From positions 1 to 5,589 of the forward strand of contig JAITQH010000031.1 in NCBI GenBank assembly GCA_031288985.1: a DNA stretch of 5,589 nucleotides, in the 5' to 3' direction. Source of the DNA: Candidatus Methanoplasma sp. Lineage in GTDB: Archaea; Thermoplasmatota; Thermoplasmata; Methanomassiliicoccales; Methanomethylophilaceae. The notes under the pieces were generated by a model that was not told where the DNA came from, did no database searches, and was given only the letters and a program-made list of their open reading frames with translations. This document shows positions 5,148 through 5,589 of the stretch, in pieces. Both the position numbers and the translations under genes were made by a program. How positions within the stretch are numbered: position 1 is the stretch's first letter; every line of letters begins with the position of its first letter.

Positions 5148-5589
5148 TCACAACGCGCCGTCTTTCCCGTCCGCCGTCCCGAAAGAATGTCCGCAATCGG
5201 AACAGAATTTGAGAGAAGTTCCGAACGTTGCGCCGCATTCAGGGCATTTGAACTCATCGCAGACGATGGCGGCGTAATCCTGCCCCAGTCCTGTGGGCAT
5301 CGATAGGATAAAGACCGTCCCTTTGCGCCCAAGGCCGTAATCCTTGGTCTTGCATTGTCTGCCGCAGATGATGTTCGAAATGCCCATAAGGATGAAGAGC
5401 AGGGCGGTGAGCCATGACCCCGCCGACACCGCGATGAATGTTAACGAGTCGACGACGTACTCGCTCCCTCCACCGTATACGAGAATATGCCCGTTGGTGA
5501 ACGCATTCAGTATGTACAGCGAGACCAGCGCCACCGCCGCCCCCGCGATCAAGGCCGCCGCGCCGTTCGCAGCGATCGTTTTTGAGGAT
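5148..5589 (-). CDS. Membrane-anchored zinc-ribbon protein (N-terminus beyond window edge)
   Basis: This is a small membrane protein with a cytoplasmic-type zinc ribbon; its function is unknown. The frame stays open to the right edge with no ATG, so the start lies outside; a TTG at 5552 is possible but would cut into the first hydrophobic stretch. In order, the visible 146 residues show a hydrophobic helix (AALIAGAAVALVSLYIL), a short polar loop with GHILVYGGGSEY, and a second helix (SWLTALLFILMGISNII) followed by CGRQC. The C-terminal ribbon has the pattern C-x2-C-x10-C-x2-C, seen as CPECGATFGTSLKFCSDCG (about 5190-5246). Such ribbons bind zinc and often mediate protein contacts. The gene converges on the repeat-protein gene with only ten bases between the stops. 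Nothing in it points to nitrogen fixation, so it is probably an unrelated neighbour. Confidence 0.8.
   Translation of the reverse strand, partial: SSKTIAANGAAALIAGAAVALVSLYILNAFTNGHILVYGGGSEYVVDSLTFIAVSAGSWLTALLFILMGISNIICGRQCKTKDYGLGRKGTVFILSMPTGLGQDYAAIVCDEFKCPECGATFGTSLKFCSDCGHSFGTADGKDGAL

Noticed and set aside
4627..5332. Several open frames opposite or out of frame with the repeat-protein gene and the zinc-ribbon gene
   Set aside because: They are compositional shadows with no motifs, no ribosome sites and no plausible spacing to neighbours.

Overview
The window holds the promoter-proximal part of a molybdenum-type nitrogenase operon on the minus strand, in the order nifH-nifI1-nifI2-nifD-nifK; nifK runs off the left edge. 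Diverging from nifH across a very A/T-rich intergenic region are two plus-strand genes: an AnfO-family nitrogenase accessory gene and a tightly coupled gene for a MORN-like repeat protein that I do not recognise. A membrane-anchored zinc-ribbon protein gene, convergent with the repeat-protein gene, runs off the right edge.

The organism is most likely a methanogenic archaeon. Two PII-like genes (nifI1, nifI2) between nifH and nifD are the hallmark arrangement of methanogens, although some anaerobic bacteria share it. The nifH upstream region has a TATA box preceded by a purine-rich BRE-like element rather than a sigma-54 promoter. NifD is 533 residues, the long form with an insertion typical of the clostridial/methanogen type. 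GC-rich genes, an A/T-rich intergenic region, TGA at all seven visible stops and small zinc-ribbon membrane proteins would fit Methanomassiliicoccales/Thermoplasmatota methanogens, but that placement is only an inference.

Layout: 1-240 nifK 5' part; 240-1841 nifD; 1843-2211 nifI2; 2214-2546 nifI1; 2551-3372 nifH; 3373-3569 divergent regulatory region; 3570-4232 anfO-like; 4232-5137 repeat protein; 5148-5589 zinc-ribbon membrane protein. The operon is very compact: gaps are 1-4 nt, and nifD/nifK and anfO/repeat gene both share the same one-base TGATG stop-start overlap.

Functionally, NifH delivers electrons to NifDK, and NifI1/NifI2 sense 2-oxoglutarate and ATP/ADP and switch NifDK off when nitrogen is replete. 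All cluster-ligating residues visible in NifH, NifD and the NifK fragment are present, so this reads as an active nitrogenase rather than a methanogen cofactor F430 (CfbCD) homologue. The point most worth a second look is the AnfO-plus-repeat-protein pair sharing a control region with a Mo-type nif operon that lacks anfG. The intergenic region has several inverted repeats but no NrpR-type operator of the kind known from other methanogens.
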